A stretch of 64,000 bases of DNA from Rhytidiadelphus loreus (lineage: Eukaryota; Streptophyta; Bryopsida; Hypnales; Hylocomiaceae), in NCBI GenBank assembly GCA_947034895.1, contig OX344762.1, positions 70,860,981 through 70,924,980 on the forward strand, given 5' to 3'. The translations under genes were made by a program, and so were the position numbers. The notes under the pieces are model-generated. The model did no database searches, was not told where the DNA came from, and saw only the letters and a list, made by a program, of their open reading frames with translations. Shown here one piece after another: positions 25,361 to 36,252 of this stretch; position 1 is the first letter of the stretch, and each line of letters starts with the position of its first letter.

Positions 25361-28300
25361 TTTGGGGGTTCAAGAAGGGGGTGTTGAGGAGTTGAGGTAG
25401 GTTGGAGTCAAACATATGTTTTTGACTTTTAGATCCATTTAGTATCGAGTAGAATAGTATATGTACATATAGGAGAAGGTGCTTGAATATGTGATTCAAA
25501 GTTGCATTCAGATCTTGCAAGTATTTGTGCTATAATACATCAATAACAAATTTGAATTCTTTGTGGTATACTAGGATCCACCCATGACAGATGCCCCAAT
25601 AGAACCTGAGTTAACACATGACGAGACAGTGAACGCATTTCGGATTTTCGGGCAAAAGAGAAGCTTGACTTCAACAATGTCATCCGCAAGTACCGTTTTT
25701 AGCCAACAAAATCTTGTCGCTTCAACATCCCACTTTGCCGAATGATATCACTACCACTCGTGAGGCCAGTTCTCCAGACTGATGTTATTCGCCTGGAATC
25801 AGAGTTTGTTCACGGCTATAGAGAGGGCGATCGGGTTCTATACGTGTCACTTCACAATGACAAAGGAATGAGCCAAAAGGTCACGGATGAGATTCTGGCC
25901 TCATGGGATGTTCATTGGGTGGCAGAAAATGAAGCTTTTGAGAAGGAACTTCAAAGCCATGATGATCGAGCTAAACTATCAGGCTTCATGTTTTTTGTGT
26001 GGGATGGAAACCATCGTATGATGGCTTGGACAAACTATATCAACAAGATGAGAGTTGATGATCGTGATTGGCATTTTTGGGTGGATTCCATTTTGTTAGA
26101 GACTAAGGGATCCACAGGTCTCTTGATGCATGCAATGAATGACGTCAACAGGTAACACTTATCATTTGTGAAGGTGCAATTTATGTAGTGATTACTGTAG
26201 TCATGGTTTAAATGGATGTAAGCTATTGTGCAATTTGAGTCAAATGAGGGGCCATTTGAGTTTCTAATATTCATTATGAACTTCCCAAGTCCACTGAGAA
26301 TGCACATGTGAAGACAAATGTTGTCCACCGTCTTCATAGAATCAACACGTATGGGTCTCTCAAACTTCAAGACTTTAAAGAGTTATTATCAGAAGATGAA
26401 TATAAAGCATGTGAGACTCGGACAAAACCATATCCTTGGCACCCTCTCACTTCCGACATTTTTATACGATTTCTACATCGGGTACATCTCTTTCAATTTA
26501 TCTTGTCCTTCAGTTGAAACTATGAGGGATTTGCCTATGTCAAATCCTACAATTATCAATTTTTGTTGCCTTTGTGAGTGCAGAATATGTTAATAAGAAG
26601 ACTTATATTGGTGTTCTATTTGATGTTCACGTATCTACTTCATCGTTTGCCTATCTCCTCAACATATATACTTTCAATCTTAGAAACTCAAGGCTAAAAA
26701 GATTTATTGCTATGATGGTTGTTTGAATGATCTTCATTCTTTGGTAGCCATATATTTTTTAGTAGCTTTGCTGAAATTAGGCAATGTGATTCATCATCCA
26801 AATGAACTTAACCGTGTTCATTAATTTCTTGTAGCAAGAAGTGGCTGCGGCTGCTGAGGAGGTGGCTAGACTATACGAAGAACGAACACTACCGGTAGAT
26901 AGGACATCAAGGGCTCTACAAGAGGCGATGACGGATGCTGCTAATGGGAAGGTGAAGTCCCTACGAATTGAGTTTGATAAACTAAGCGCAGTTGGCAACC
27001 CCAAGCATGGTCCTCGTTGGCTTGAAGAGGTTTGTTTTTTGCTTCCTTATCAATTTAGATATTTCAAATACTTATCATGTTCATTTTCTTGGTTGATTAT
27101 TGTTCTTTTTCTTCATTTATATTCATCATTTTTATTTAGGTCTTATGCAAAGTTTGTTCATGGACTACTAGATCATGATTCATTGGAGCAAGCATGAAAG
27201 GCCAGATATGACGTTGGATAAGCTACAAATATAGCTGTAAGCATTGTCCAACCAGTTTATAAGAGCCGTTGGTTGGCTTGGTGGAATTCAAGCGAAATGA
27301 ACTGTGGAGCTTTGAGATTTCCTATTCCAATTGCAACAGAAGACAAATTGAAGTCATGGCTACTGAAGGCCACATTTTGGGATGAGGTTCAATTTTCTTC
27401 CATGACCATTAGATTTATGATCCATATAGTCTTATTTATTCAAAATTCACTTTTCATATGTTCTAATCCTTCTTTTTGTTTCATGTGTGATGTTCTTTCT
27501 ATTCTTTTGTCATTTCAACAGTTATCATTGAAATGTTCTAATTCAGTTCTGTACTTTTGTCATGCAGCTCGAGGAAGCGGCTTGTACATGGGTGAAAGAA
27601 ACTCTTGAATCAGAGCGCATAGTTGTTGATTGGAATGCCGATGATTCCATGGATAGAATTGGTGATTATGTGGAACGCTATAGGATTATACTTTGGGATA
27701 ATGCTTTCTACTCTTTCTTTGTGAAGAGTGGAAAGTATTCCCGTCTCATACCATTCCTTGGGCAAGAGGGATGTGAGCAAGCAATGCAACGCTGCGTCTA
27801 CAGGTATTTACATTTACTAGTTTGAACAATTCAATATGAAATTCTTGTGTGTAATGGTGATTTTAGTTTTTTGAAGTGATTGTAGATCTTTCCATTATTA
27901 TTATTATTATGTAATATCCTCTTTATTATACCTCTTTTCTATGTCTAATCTATTTTTTTAAACTCCTTTGTAGATACTTCTATCGTGAATTGGCTGCTAA
28001 AGGAGGAATTCAGAAGCGTGCAATACCAAAGCTTCTTGGAGCTTGGATTGACAAGAATTTACCTTCTTGTTTTTTCACCACAACTCAAATTCGTGGTTTT
28101 TCTCTATCAGAGCTTGTGGACTGCCCTTGGTACATCGAGTGCAAGAGGACATGTGCACCAGCAAAGGAACAACATGAAAAAGAAAAAGCTACAGCTACTA
28201 AGGTGGTTATAGAGGATTTATCTTCCGAGGAGGAAGAAGAGGAGGTTGCCGAACCAACTCCTGACTCCAAGAAGAAAAAGAGGCAAGTTCAGAAGAAGCA

Positions 28301-30809
28301 ACAACCTAAGAAGAAAGCCCCTCTAAAGGTCACCAAATCTTCTTTAGCACGTCAAGGTGCTGCATCTTCCGCTCGCTCTGATGTGCCTGCTTCGGGGTCC
28401 CAAGGTGCTCTTGGCATTTCACCTATACCACCAGAGTTTTTCGTTCCTTCTCAGTGGCAAGCAGCTAGTTCTCTTCGCTTTGAGACTGTTGTTGGTAATG
28501 CAAGCAGACTCATTCTCCAGTACTCGATCCGAGATGCAATTGAGTACATGGTGAAAACCCGCACACAATCCGAGCAACAAGTGCAAATTCTCGACTTTGC
28601 TAAAAAGGTAAGAGTACTTTTGAATTTGGTATATCATTTGTTGTTGGTGTTTTATGTATTAATTTTTCTTTCAACATCTAACCCTTTCTATTAAAATTGT
28701 ATAGGCAAGTAGAGGATGTTTTTGTTGCCTTGGTGGTATGGCCAAGCGTGAAGCGTGCCTTGATTTGATAATTGGGGACATGCCTGACGGCTTGCCTGTC
28801 CCCAATATTTCTCATCCTCCTTTGAATATTCCATACTGGAACACTTATGACGATGAGTTTGCAGAGTATATCTTCGAGTTTGCTAGTGGATCACTTCAGG
28901 ATGATGGGGCCGTGATGCTTTTCTTGCCGGATAATCCAAAGATTCGGCATTCGGTTGATAAAGATGCTAAATTGCATGGTTTCAAAATGCATACTGATTG
29001 GTGGGGTGTAAACGAGCTACGCATGACCTCCCACAAAGACATCAACCTCACGGTAAATATATATTTTGAATTAAAGTAAATGTTTGGAATGTCTTTTGAT
29101 TTATATTTCCTTTTCTTAACACTTGTACACATGTGCAGACAAAGCGCTTTTGGATTGTTTTGTACGTTCGAGTTATGTTCCAAGGGAAGGCAATTCAATC
29201 TACATTTTCTATGGAGAAAAATCAAGAGCTCAATGGATTGGCTACAGCTATATCTGGTAAGAATTTGGACACATATGCCACCCGTCTTCAATTTGCATGT
29301 TTTGTCACTTCATTTTAACTAATTTAGTAGTGCCCATGTGAAACCCATTCAAATATTAAACCATCTTCAAAACTTTTCTAAAATGAAAAGAAATGTTGAT
29401 GCCAGTTAAATTGTCTACTCTAAATTTGCAATCTAAAATCTCTATTATGAACTAAATGTTATGTATTAATGACTAAATTTTTGTGAAATTCTTGTAGGAG
29501 AAGGCCTATTGTATAATTTTACAATTGCTGCCAGTCAATTGATGAAGGATGGCATTCCATGGCGTGGATCGCGTGAAAAAGATCCTCTCTTCTTACAAGT
29601 TTTAATCGAGAGCTTTTCAAAACCCAATGATGTGGTCTTGGACTGCACTGCTTCTACAGGTTGGAACTTTTAACCATCTATTTATAGTCCATTTATTTGC
29701 ATTGTAGGTTTACTAGTTTTGCACAACTTTAATGCTTGTGTATGTCTGATAATTGCATGTATCATTTATACCTTACAAAGCATTTTGTTTTGCCATAGGA
29801 TCTAGCATCCATGCTTGTCAAAGGAGTGGCCGACACCTCATTGCGCTAGAGTCCAATACAGAGATTTTCACGCACCTTCTTGCTCCACTCATTGACTCGC
29901 CTACAAAGAATGAATCAGCCCCAAAGAAGCGAAAACGTCAAGTTTCATCGAGTGAAGAGGATCTTGAGAGTCCAGTGAAGAAAGTCGCCCAAAATCGCTT
30001 GGGTTCGTAAGTCTAATACTATTATACTTCATTATGAATTTTGTCAAATGTCAAATTCATTCCAACATTACAATCCTATAAATTTTGATTTTGAAGATTA
30101 TGTTCATGTTGTGATGCAGTTTGGTGAAGTACGTGATTAGCCCCCCTAAATCTTGGTCTTTGCCTTGTTATGCTGAGTCACTTGCTGCAATTGATGTTGA
30201 GATGACATCATTTTCAACCTCTGAAGAAACTAGTTATAGCCCTCTTGCCATGCAGTTTTTTGATGTGGAGGCTATAGAAGATAGTATGGATAGTGACCAG
30301 AGCCATAGCTCTATAGGCATGAGCTCTTCAAACTAGGGATCCATTTACTTCACTTGATCCTTGTTTGTATTTTCATCTAGAATTATATGCATATTTTATT
30401 GAATGGATTGTCTTCTTCTAAATCAACCTAGAAGAATAAATGTGTTCAATGTAATTGGTTTTATATCTTGATTTAGTAATTTAATTTTGTGTTTTCAAAA
30501 TCCTTCTTCTAATTTCATTTTCTTAATTAAAAACCTTCATCTAAGTTTTTATGGACTTTATGAACAAACTTTTTTTCCCACCATCTCTTCATGAGTCTCT
30601 TTGGTACCAAACTACCTTCCCTCTATATATCAATTGAGCTTTTAATTCTTACAATGAGCCTCTTTGGAACTTGACCTTTGCTTAGTTGAATATATTGAGT
30701 TGTGAATTATTTCGAGAATATGTACATTTCTTAATCCAATGACAAATGGATCATGTTTTGCCTTCTCTAAGCCAACATGGTTTTCGATGCAAATTAATAT
30801 GATTTTTTC

Positions 30810-31490
30810 AACTCACCAAGAGCCTCTTCGGAACCGAGGAGGCTTATAGGTGTAGATGCGTTTAGGGACTACTAATATCTTTCACCATCCTCGGAAGCAA
30901 AGAGGCTTATTGGTTCATATGTGCTTGTAGATTGATATTACCTAGGAGCCTCCTCCAAATCCAAAGAGGCCTTCTAGCTATTCTTCCTCTTAACCATTGT
31001 CTCCCTATGAGCCTCCTCGGATTCCAAAGAGGCATATAGCTCTATATTATTGTCTTCCTACAAGCCTCTTCAAAATCAAGGAGGGTCATAGGGACCTTTT
31101 TTGAATGAGGTATGTAAAATGATTAATTATCTTAAACCCTACCCAATCAATTTGTAGGTGTTTGGGAAGGTTATACTAGCCAAAATAAAAATATGCTTTA
31201 GTTTTGAACTTCACCAAATCCTAATTTAGACCTACTTGCTCTTTGTTATTGTCTTCCTATGAACCTCCTCGAATCCGAGGAAGCCATTAAGTATCCTTTG
31301 TAAATGTGGTATATAAAATGATTTCACTACTCGAAATCCTATCCAATCAATTTGCAAGAGTGTCTGGAAGGGCTTTACTAAAATAACAAAATGTGTGTGA
31401 TTTTGGGACTCAACCAATCTAATTTAAGTCATCCATGTTTATGATTATTGTCCCCCTAAGGGCCTCCTCGAAACCGAAGAGGCTCTTAGG
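30810..31490. repeat. CCTCCTCGGAACCGAGGAGG hairpin series 3' of the gene
   Basis: Hairpin-type copies occur near 30825, 30885, 30950, 31010, 31060, 31260 and 31460. Each has a left arm like GAGCCTCCTCGG and a right arm like CCGAAGAGGCTC. Several have one damaged arm. They are spaced by 50-200 bp and embedded in otherwise AT-rich sequence. The stretch 30337-30809 before them is 3' flank of the gene without visible features. Confidence 0.7.
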
Positions 31491-31902
31491 TATGCACAAA
31501 AGGTTGGTACATATGTATACATTACAATGCAAATAATTTATCTAACATGCATCCACATCAAATGAAATGCATATTTCAGAAAATTGTTTTTAAATTAGAT
31601 GCACCATGATGTTGTTGACCTCATTCCAGATGAAAAATTCAAGGCCAATTTTTTTTTCATCCTCCAACTTTCATCGACATTCATCTACCATCATCTTCAT
31701 CCCTCGCTTCATCCATCCAAAATAATGGATGGAATAGGTGACCTACCTCCATTTTTAAATTAATTAATTAATTTTTTCAAAATGTAGAATTAATATTAAT
31801 TATGAAATCTGAGAAATCTAATAATTAAAAATTTTACTGCTCAAATGTGACTGCTCAATGCTCATTGCTCATTGCTTGTTGCTCACACTTTAGCAACCTT
31901 AC

Positions 31903-32207
31903 AAAATAGTCCGCGACGCCGTCCGGATTTCCGATTGGGATTAGGCAGATCATCACCTAGACATCTCCACCAACTGTCATAACTTCCATCACGTTGCCGT
32001 GGCCTGGCATCATGTTACCCTTTAGTTTGAAGGAGCACGCAATCTCCACTAGCCGGTCCGGGTAATCCCTCCAACACAAGCCCCACTCTTGGATGGCCGG
32101 ATTTGCTATCCAAGTCGCGCGTGGGGGAAAACCGTCGGCCATTATACTTGAGTACGGGATCCGCTCGCCGAGAAGTCTGGCCATCAGGGTCGGTTTCTTG
32201 CACAGAA
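31903..32207 (-). pseudogene. Exon of an unrecognised element 2 gene, with in-frame TAG
   Basis: A minus-strand frame runs from an acceptor-like site near 32208 to a good donor at 31902 (TATTTT|GTAAGG). It reads through ADGFPPRATWIANPAIQEWG and PGHGNVMEVMTVGG, with one in-frame TAG at 31957-31959 (CAG would restore it). The GHGNVMEV segment loosely resembles the GGGNVTEI motif I of the element 1 methyltransferase-like gene, but the rest does not align by eye, so I make no function call. Palindromes at 32242, 32297, 32408 and 32501 lie upstream, as expected for introns. Confidence 0.35.
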
Positions 32208-32241
32208 AAGTATGGTGGCATTCAGCACAACACATACATAG

Positions 32242-34558
32242 GTATCGGCTGCCAGCCGACAGTTTCAAACGGAAACCATTACACACCGAGACAAATGTGT
32301 CGGCCGCCAGCCGATACTACCTTGAAGATCCTATTTCATGCTGCCTAAATACAATTTCTGCCCCACGTTGTATATGGGGAACCCATCCAGACTACTACTG
32401 CCGCTACTGTCGGCTGCCAGCCAATAACAAGAGCAATGTGTTCGTTCAATTCAAATAACATAGTATACATTCAAACCGGGATATAATCAAAGCATAAACA
32501 ATTGTATCGGCGGCCAACCGATACAATGTACGGACCCATACCTGTCACTCTCAGTGGTAGAGGACGCCATCGCCTTTGGCTGCTGTTGCTTATCGGCGGG
32601 CCTTCGACACCTGTCGGCTGAAGATAAATCTCCTTGTCTCGAGATGCCACAACGAAGTATCGGTTGCCCACGGTGAAGTATCGGCTGCGCACTAAAATCC
32701 TCAGGCGGGGCCGCTCCTCCTCAGTCCCTCAATTGCATGTCAGCGACCGGCCGGTGAGAGAACGAGAGCATGAGCGAGAGCAAAAGTGTTGGAAAAAAAA
32801 TGAAGAGAAATGAGAGTGGCCAGGGGAGTATACCCCCCCCTCCCCCCCTCAAGTGTCGGCTGCCAACGTCGGCGCAATCATGACAGTCTTTTTCCATTCA
32901 TCCATGGATTTCATCCATTCCTCGCATTCCATCTAAAATCCAGTACACCACTTCCTCCCAAGGACATCAGAGTGACGATCACTCATTGCTCGGAGATGCG
33001 TACGTTCCCATTGTTGATCTTCAAGCGTACACCACATCCTCCCAAGGACATCAAAGTGACGAACACTCATTCCAAGGACATGCGTACGTTTCCAATGGCG
33101 ATCCTCAAGTGTACACACCTCTCTCATTTGTAATTACAGGAACTTCAACCTCCTCCGCATTCAAATTTTGAGCGCCAAATTGCGTCTCGCACCTCCTCAC
33201 TAAGGTCCAATTCCCAGAGGGTAATCCTCTTTCAGTTTCATTTCCTCCTTGCAGACATAGAGTCACAAGTCACACTATCCCGGGAGCGTGAGGGATGAGG
33301 ATGAGGATCTGAGCATGAGTCATAGGTGAACTAGAAGAACTGAATACATCCTTGCACGTGCTTGCAGTAGAATGCATTGGATTGCGCATCTATAGGTTAG
33401 GACACACTCACATTAAATGCAGTAGATGTGGATCCAGTCTGTGATGTCTTGGAGCTCCCTATTTTGCACATCCAACTCAATTACATGTCTCAAGTTCGCA
33501 TGGATCAGGTATGTTTTCATATCAGTGCAAACTTCCTTGATCGCTTCATTGTATTTGAAATCCATCTCCCTCATTGATTTACAGCTTTGTGATGTGAATG
33601 AGGGTCAGAGTATTGTCCGTACAATCCGTCTTGTCGGCTGCCCGCCCATAAGCTAGGTCGATGTCGGCTGCCAGCCGATACAAACATCATTAGTGGGAAG
33701 AAGGAGGGAACTAGAAGTCACTGTGTTTGATAGGGTGTCTTTCATTTTGTTCTCAGACGTATCGGCTGCCAACCGATACAAACTTCCGGGGACTTTGAGC
33801 AAGTGCATATTCAACATTGTATGAGATCCGTGCCAAGTTTGTATCATGAGTGGATCTGTTGGCATTGGTTTGGATGCAAATCCAATCGAAGCATTCACAC
33901 GGAATGGAAGCTCTGGGAGATTGACGCTGCGGAAGGGAGTAGTCGTTGCTCTCACCCTCGAAGGACTCTATTACGCGGGGCGGGCCGTTGTAGAGAGGGT
34001 AGTGAACCGCAAACCCTACCTTGTGCGTGTTCATGTACTTGATGTTCCAGATAACCTTGACATGAATATTCCGTTTCCCGAGGGGGACTTGGTCTTCCTT
34101 TGACACTGCGCGGGGAAGTCAATCGTGTGGGAGGCAAGTAATGTTTATCCCTACGCAGAGGCAGAAGGATCTAGTTGTGGTGGTGTCGGCCGGCAACCAA
34201 TACAACTGAACATGGATGAAAAACCCATACAACAATTCCTGTCTCTCACTATCAATATGGAGGTCGCTCTTTTGCTGACTGTGGGCACCGACCTGTAGTA
34301 TGCAGGTGTTGGCATAATTGTTGAATGCTCTCCGAAGGGATTCTGGGAAGGCTTCCGAGTTCCACACAGTTTCTTCCTAGTTGTTAGACTTCTACATGTT
34401 GTCGATGATTTCAAGGATCACAATGCCTACTGCGAGATTCCACATTTTGTGATATTGAAGGACTATGTTGGATACAGAATACTCTGGTCTGGTTACAAGG
34501 TCAGGCCTATCAATCCATCTAATTTGTCTCCCACTCCTATCGGCGGCCAGCCGACAGG
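32242..34558. repeat. Dispersed 19-23 bp palindrome family, element 2 left part
   Basis: Copies at 32242-32261, 32297-32317, 32408-32427, 32501-32527, 33630-33650, 33662-33682, 33759-33779, 34183-34205 and 34538-34558. The copy at 32501 is the longest perfect one, with 12-base arms: ATTGTATCGGCG then CCAACCGATACAAT with small mismatches. Copies at 33662-34205 alternate with plus-strand exons, consistent with intron positions. Confidence 0.85.
33846..34103 (+). CDS. Exon of an unrecognised element 2 gene
   Basis: The plus-strand frame encodes an 85-residue, beta-rich looking segment with TLRKGVVVALTLEGLYYAGR and PYLVRVHVLDVP, ending PFPEGDLVFL before a stop. Palindromes flank it on both sides (33759 and 34183). 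The start of the exon is not certain, because the ATG at 33846 may be internal. I do not recognise a known domain. Confidence 0.4.
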   Translation: MSGSVGIGLDANPIEAFTRNGSSGRLTLRKGVVVALTLEGLYYAGRAVVERVVNRKPYLVRVHVLDVPDNLDMNIPFPEGDLVFL

Positions 34559-35282
34559 ACCGGGAGTAACTCATTTGACGCGACCTTCTCTGGATGGTAA
34601 CTGCGAAAGTGGAGGGAGCTCTTCCGATGTCCTGGCCGAATTTCGAGAGGCGGCACAACAACGGATTCCTGCCAATGCATCAGACGAAGATGAACGGGAT
34701 GATAGGCGGTACTCATCCGACGATGACAGCCGCGGGTCTGCTGACAATCTCCCCAATGTTCATGGATTCAGTACCTCTGGTGATGGTGCATCTAATCCTA
34801 GTGTTGGTGATAGCATCGTTAATGCGGACGTGTTTATTGGGACTAGTGGAAGTGGAGACCTCAACTATACCTCTGATCCTCCATCTAGTCACTCAGGTCT
34901 TCCATTCCTTGATAGACCACTTTGGAGAAATCAATATTGTGAACTTTTGAATGACGACTTCTCATTCTTCGGTAGAGCGATGATCCAGGTCTGCCTTCCC
35001 GACGAGGCATGCGACGACGGCGTCCTCGGAGATTCAGACGTGGGTGTCATGTTTGTATCTGACCATGAGGCACTACAAATGACTACCATGCGTTGGAGGC
35101 TGTCCCACACAAGATTAGAAGGGGACAGGCTACTCTCTGAAATTGTCACCTTGTGCTCGGAGGCTGCTGAGTTGAACGAGTCTGATGACGAAGGATTGCA
35201 GGGAGTGCCCAAGAATCCATACTGGTCCGTGCGTCAAAGAGTGCTGCCCAAGGATCGTGGGGCTTATCCAAACTACAAATAA
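34299..35282 (+). CDS. Two exons of an unrecognised element 2 gene with acidic low-complexity region
   Basis: Exon 34299-34499 (acceptor ACCTGTAG, donor TACAAG|GTCAGG) encodes 67 residues including FRVPHSFFLVVRLLHVVDDF. A palindrome lies in the following intron at 34538. The next exon begins at about 34600 and runs to the TAA at 35280-35282. It contains SDEDERDDRRYSSDDDSRG and other Ser/Asp-rich stretches, then a more ordered C-terminus (WRLSHTRLEGDRLLSEIV). Alternatively the frame is continuous from 34449, in which case the palindrome is read as IGGQPT. No family recognised. Confidence 0.42.
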   Translation, partial: YAGVGIIVECSPKGFWEGFRVPHSFFLVVRLLHVVDDFKDHNAYCEIPHFVILKDYVGYRILWSGYKVRPINPSNLSPTPIGGQPTGPGVTHLTRPSLDGNCESGGSSSDVLAEFREAAQQRIPANASDEDERDDRRYSSDDDSRGSADNLPNVHGFSTSGDGASNPSVGDSIVNADVFIGTSGSGDLNYTSDPPSSHSGLPFLDRPLWRNQYCELLNDDFSFFGRAMIQVCLPDEACDDGVLGDSDVGVMFVSDHEALQMTTMRWRLSHTRLEGDRLLSEIVTLCSEAAELNESDDEGLQGVPKNPYWSVRQRVLPKDRGAYPNYK

Positions 35283-35542
35283 AAACGTCAGACCTTGACA
35301 TACGAAAGGTCAGCTCACAAAACTGCTGCAAGCACAGATGTTGCTAGACGTTTCTAGGGTTGTCTTGTCTGACAGAATTTCGAGTTTTTGTGTCTAATAG
35401 ACGTCGCATGTCGCATGTCGAATTGTCGAGTTGTCAAGTAAGGGCGGTTTTTGTTGTCGTGTACGGATTTCGGATTTCAAATTTTTTTACCCCTTGGTAA
35501 AACGGACTGTCCTACGTGGCTGTGACGTGGCGTGCTTCCTGA

Positions 35543-35771
35543 GGGGCGACCGCGGGTAGGGGCGACCGCGGGTAGGGGGGCGACCGCGGGTAGGGGGCGA
35601 CCACGGGTAGGGGCGACCGCGGGTAGGGGGGCGACCACGGGTAGGGGGCGACCACGGGTAGGGCGACCTCGGGTCCAAAATCTTGGGCGACTGCGGGTCC
35701 GAATCCAGGGCGACCGCGGGTCCGAAATCCAAGGCGACTGCGGGTCCGAAATCCAGGGCGACCGCGGGTCC
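35543..35771 (+). repeat. GC array A1: 12 units of GGGGCGACCGCGGGT
   Basis: Twelve units of 15-24 bp. Units 1-8 are tight (GGGCGACCGCGGGTAGG), and units 9-12 carry a longer spacer (CCGAAATCCA). They face outward (left) at the left edge of the block, with no gene starting in that direction. Confidence 0.9.
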
Positions 35772-36252
35772 TACTTCATGGGCTACAAGTCTGGGGCCCC
35801 CACAACATTTTTTTTCCAATATTTATTCTTCAACCAACACATTCCACGGCAAATCGGCAATATATAAGCATTGAATTATATGCTCGGTACGTACCAAAGC
35901 AAATGAACATGCATTATGTAATGATATATCATGGGACAATCAATTCATAAGCCTAAAACATAATAATAATAAAAACCTTGGACAATAATCATATTAATTT
36001 AAATGGAACTGCGTACATACATAGGGATGATCTTCACAATTGAGTACCAAGACCACTCCTGTTTGAAATTGCACACTTATTTGCAAAAAATACGAATACC
36101 TTCATTAATCATCATCGTCAACACCAAAGTACCTTTTACAATCTTCCTGACTTTGTGAAGCCAAGTGATGGACTACACAAAATTCAAAATCTACCTATTT
36201 CATTACAAGCTTTGGCAACAAATCTTCACTACAAGGCATTGATGTTAAATCC

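Larger units (their letters stand above)
20811..30336 (+). pseudogene. ParB-like domain + N6/N4 methyltransferase-like gene (second copy, many exons, partly broken)
   Basis: Modelled exons: 20811-20897, 22946-23002, 23834-23929, 24780-24884, 25575-26151, about 26265-26480, 26835-27029, a broken one near 27139-27390, 27567-27803, 27974-28607, 28705-29052, 29139-29256, 29498-29659, 29799-30006 and 30120-30336. Most junctions keep phase. Exon 25575-26151 carries a ParB-like signature: FFVWDGNHRMMAW with an upstream LVRPVLQTDV strand. Exon 28705 has DLIIGDMPDG, where motif IV (DPPY-like) is expected, then a WW-x-VNEL strand. The last coding part has DVVLDCTASTG and HLIALES, motif I. The order IV then I is that of permuted (beta-type) amino-methyltransferases. 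Exon 27974 contains a basic low-complexity linker. Damage: in-frame TAG at 25700-25702 plus a frame change just before it, and in-frame TGA/TAA near 27195-27225. The later exons are intact. Confidence 0.6.

Noticed and set aside
31690..31760. ATCCATCC motifs near 11.25 kb and 31.7 kb as ends of elements 1 and 2
   Set aside because: The motifs are low in complexity and I could not align a common end of useful length.
35543..35771. CRISPR-like repeat array
   Set aside because: Units are only 15-24 bp with little or no spacer, the spacers repeat, and the window is clearly eukaryotic with spliceosomal introns.
35532..35867. Long open frames through the GC arrays (also at 45.0, 46.8, 50.2, 51.9, 61.7 kb)
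   Set aside because: The unit length is often a multiple of three, so all frames stay open and give repetitive Gly/Arg/Pro/Ala products on both strands. These are artefacts of the repeat.
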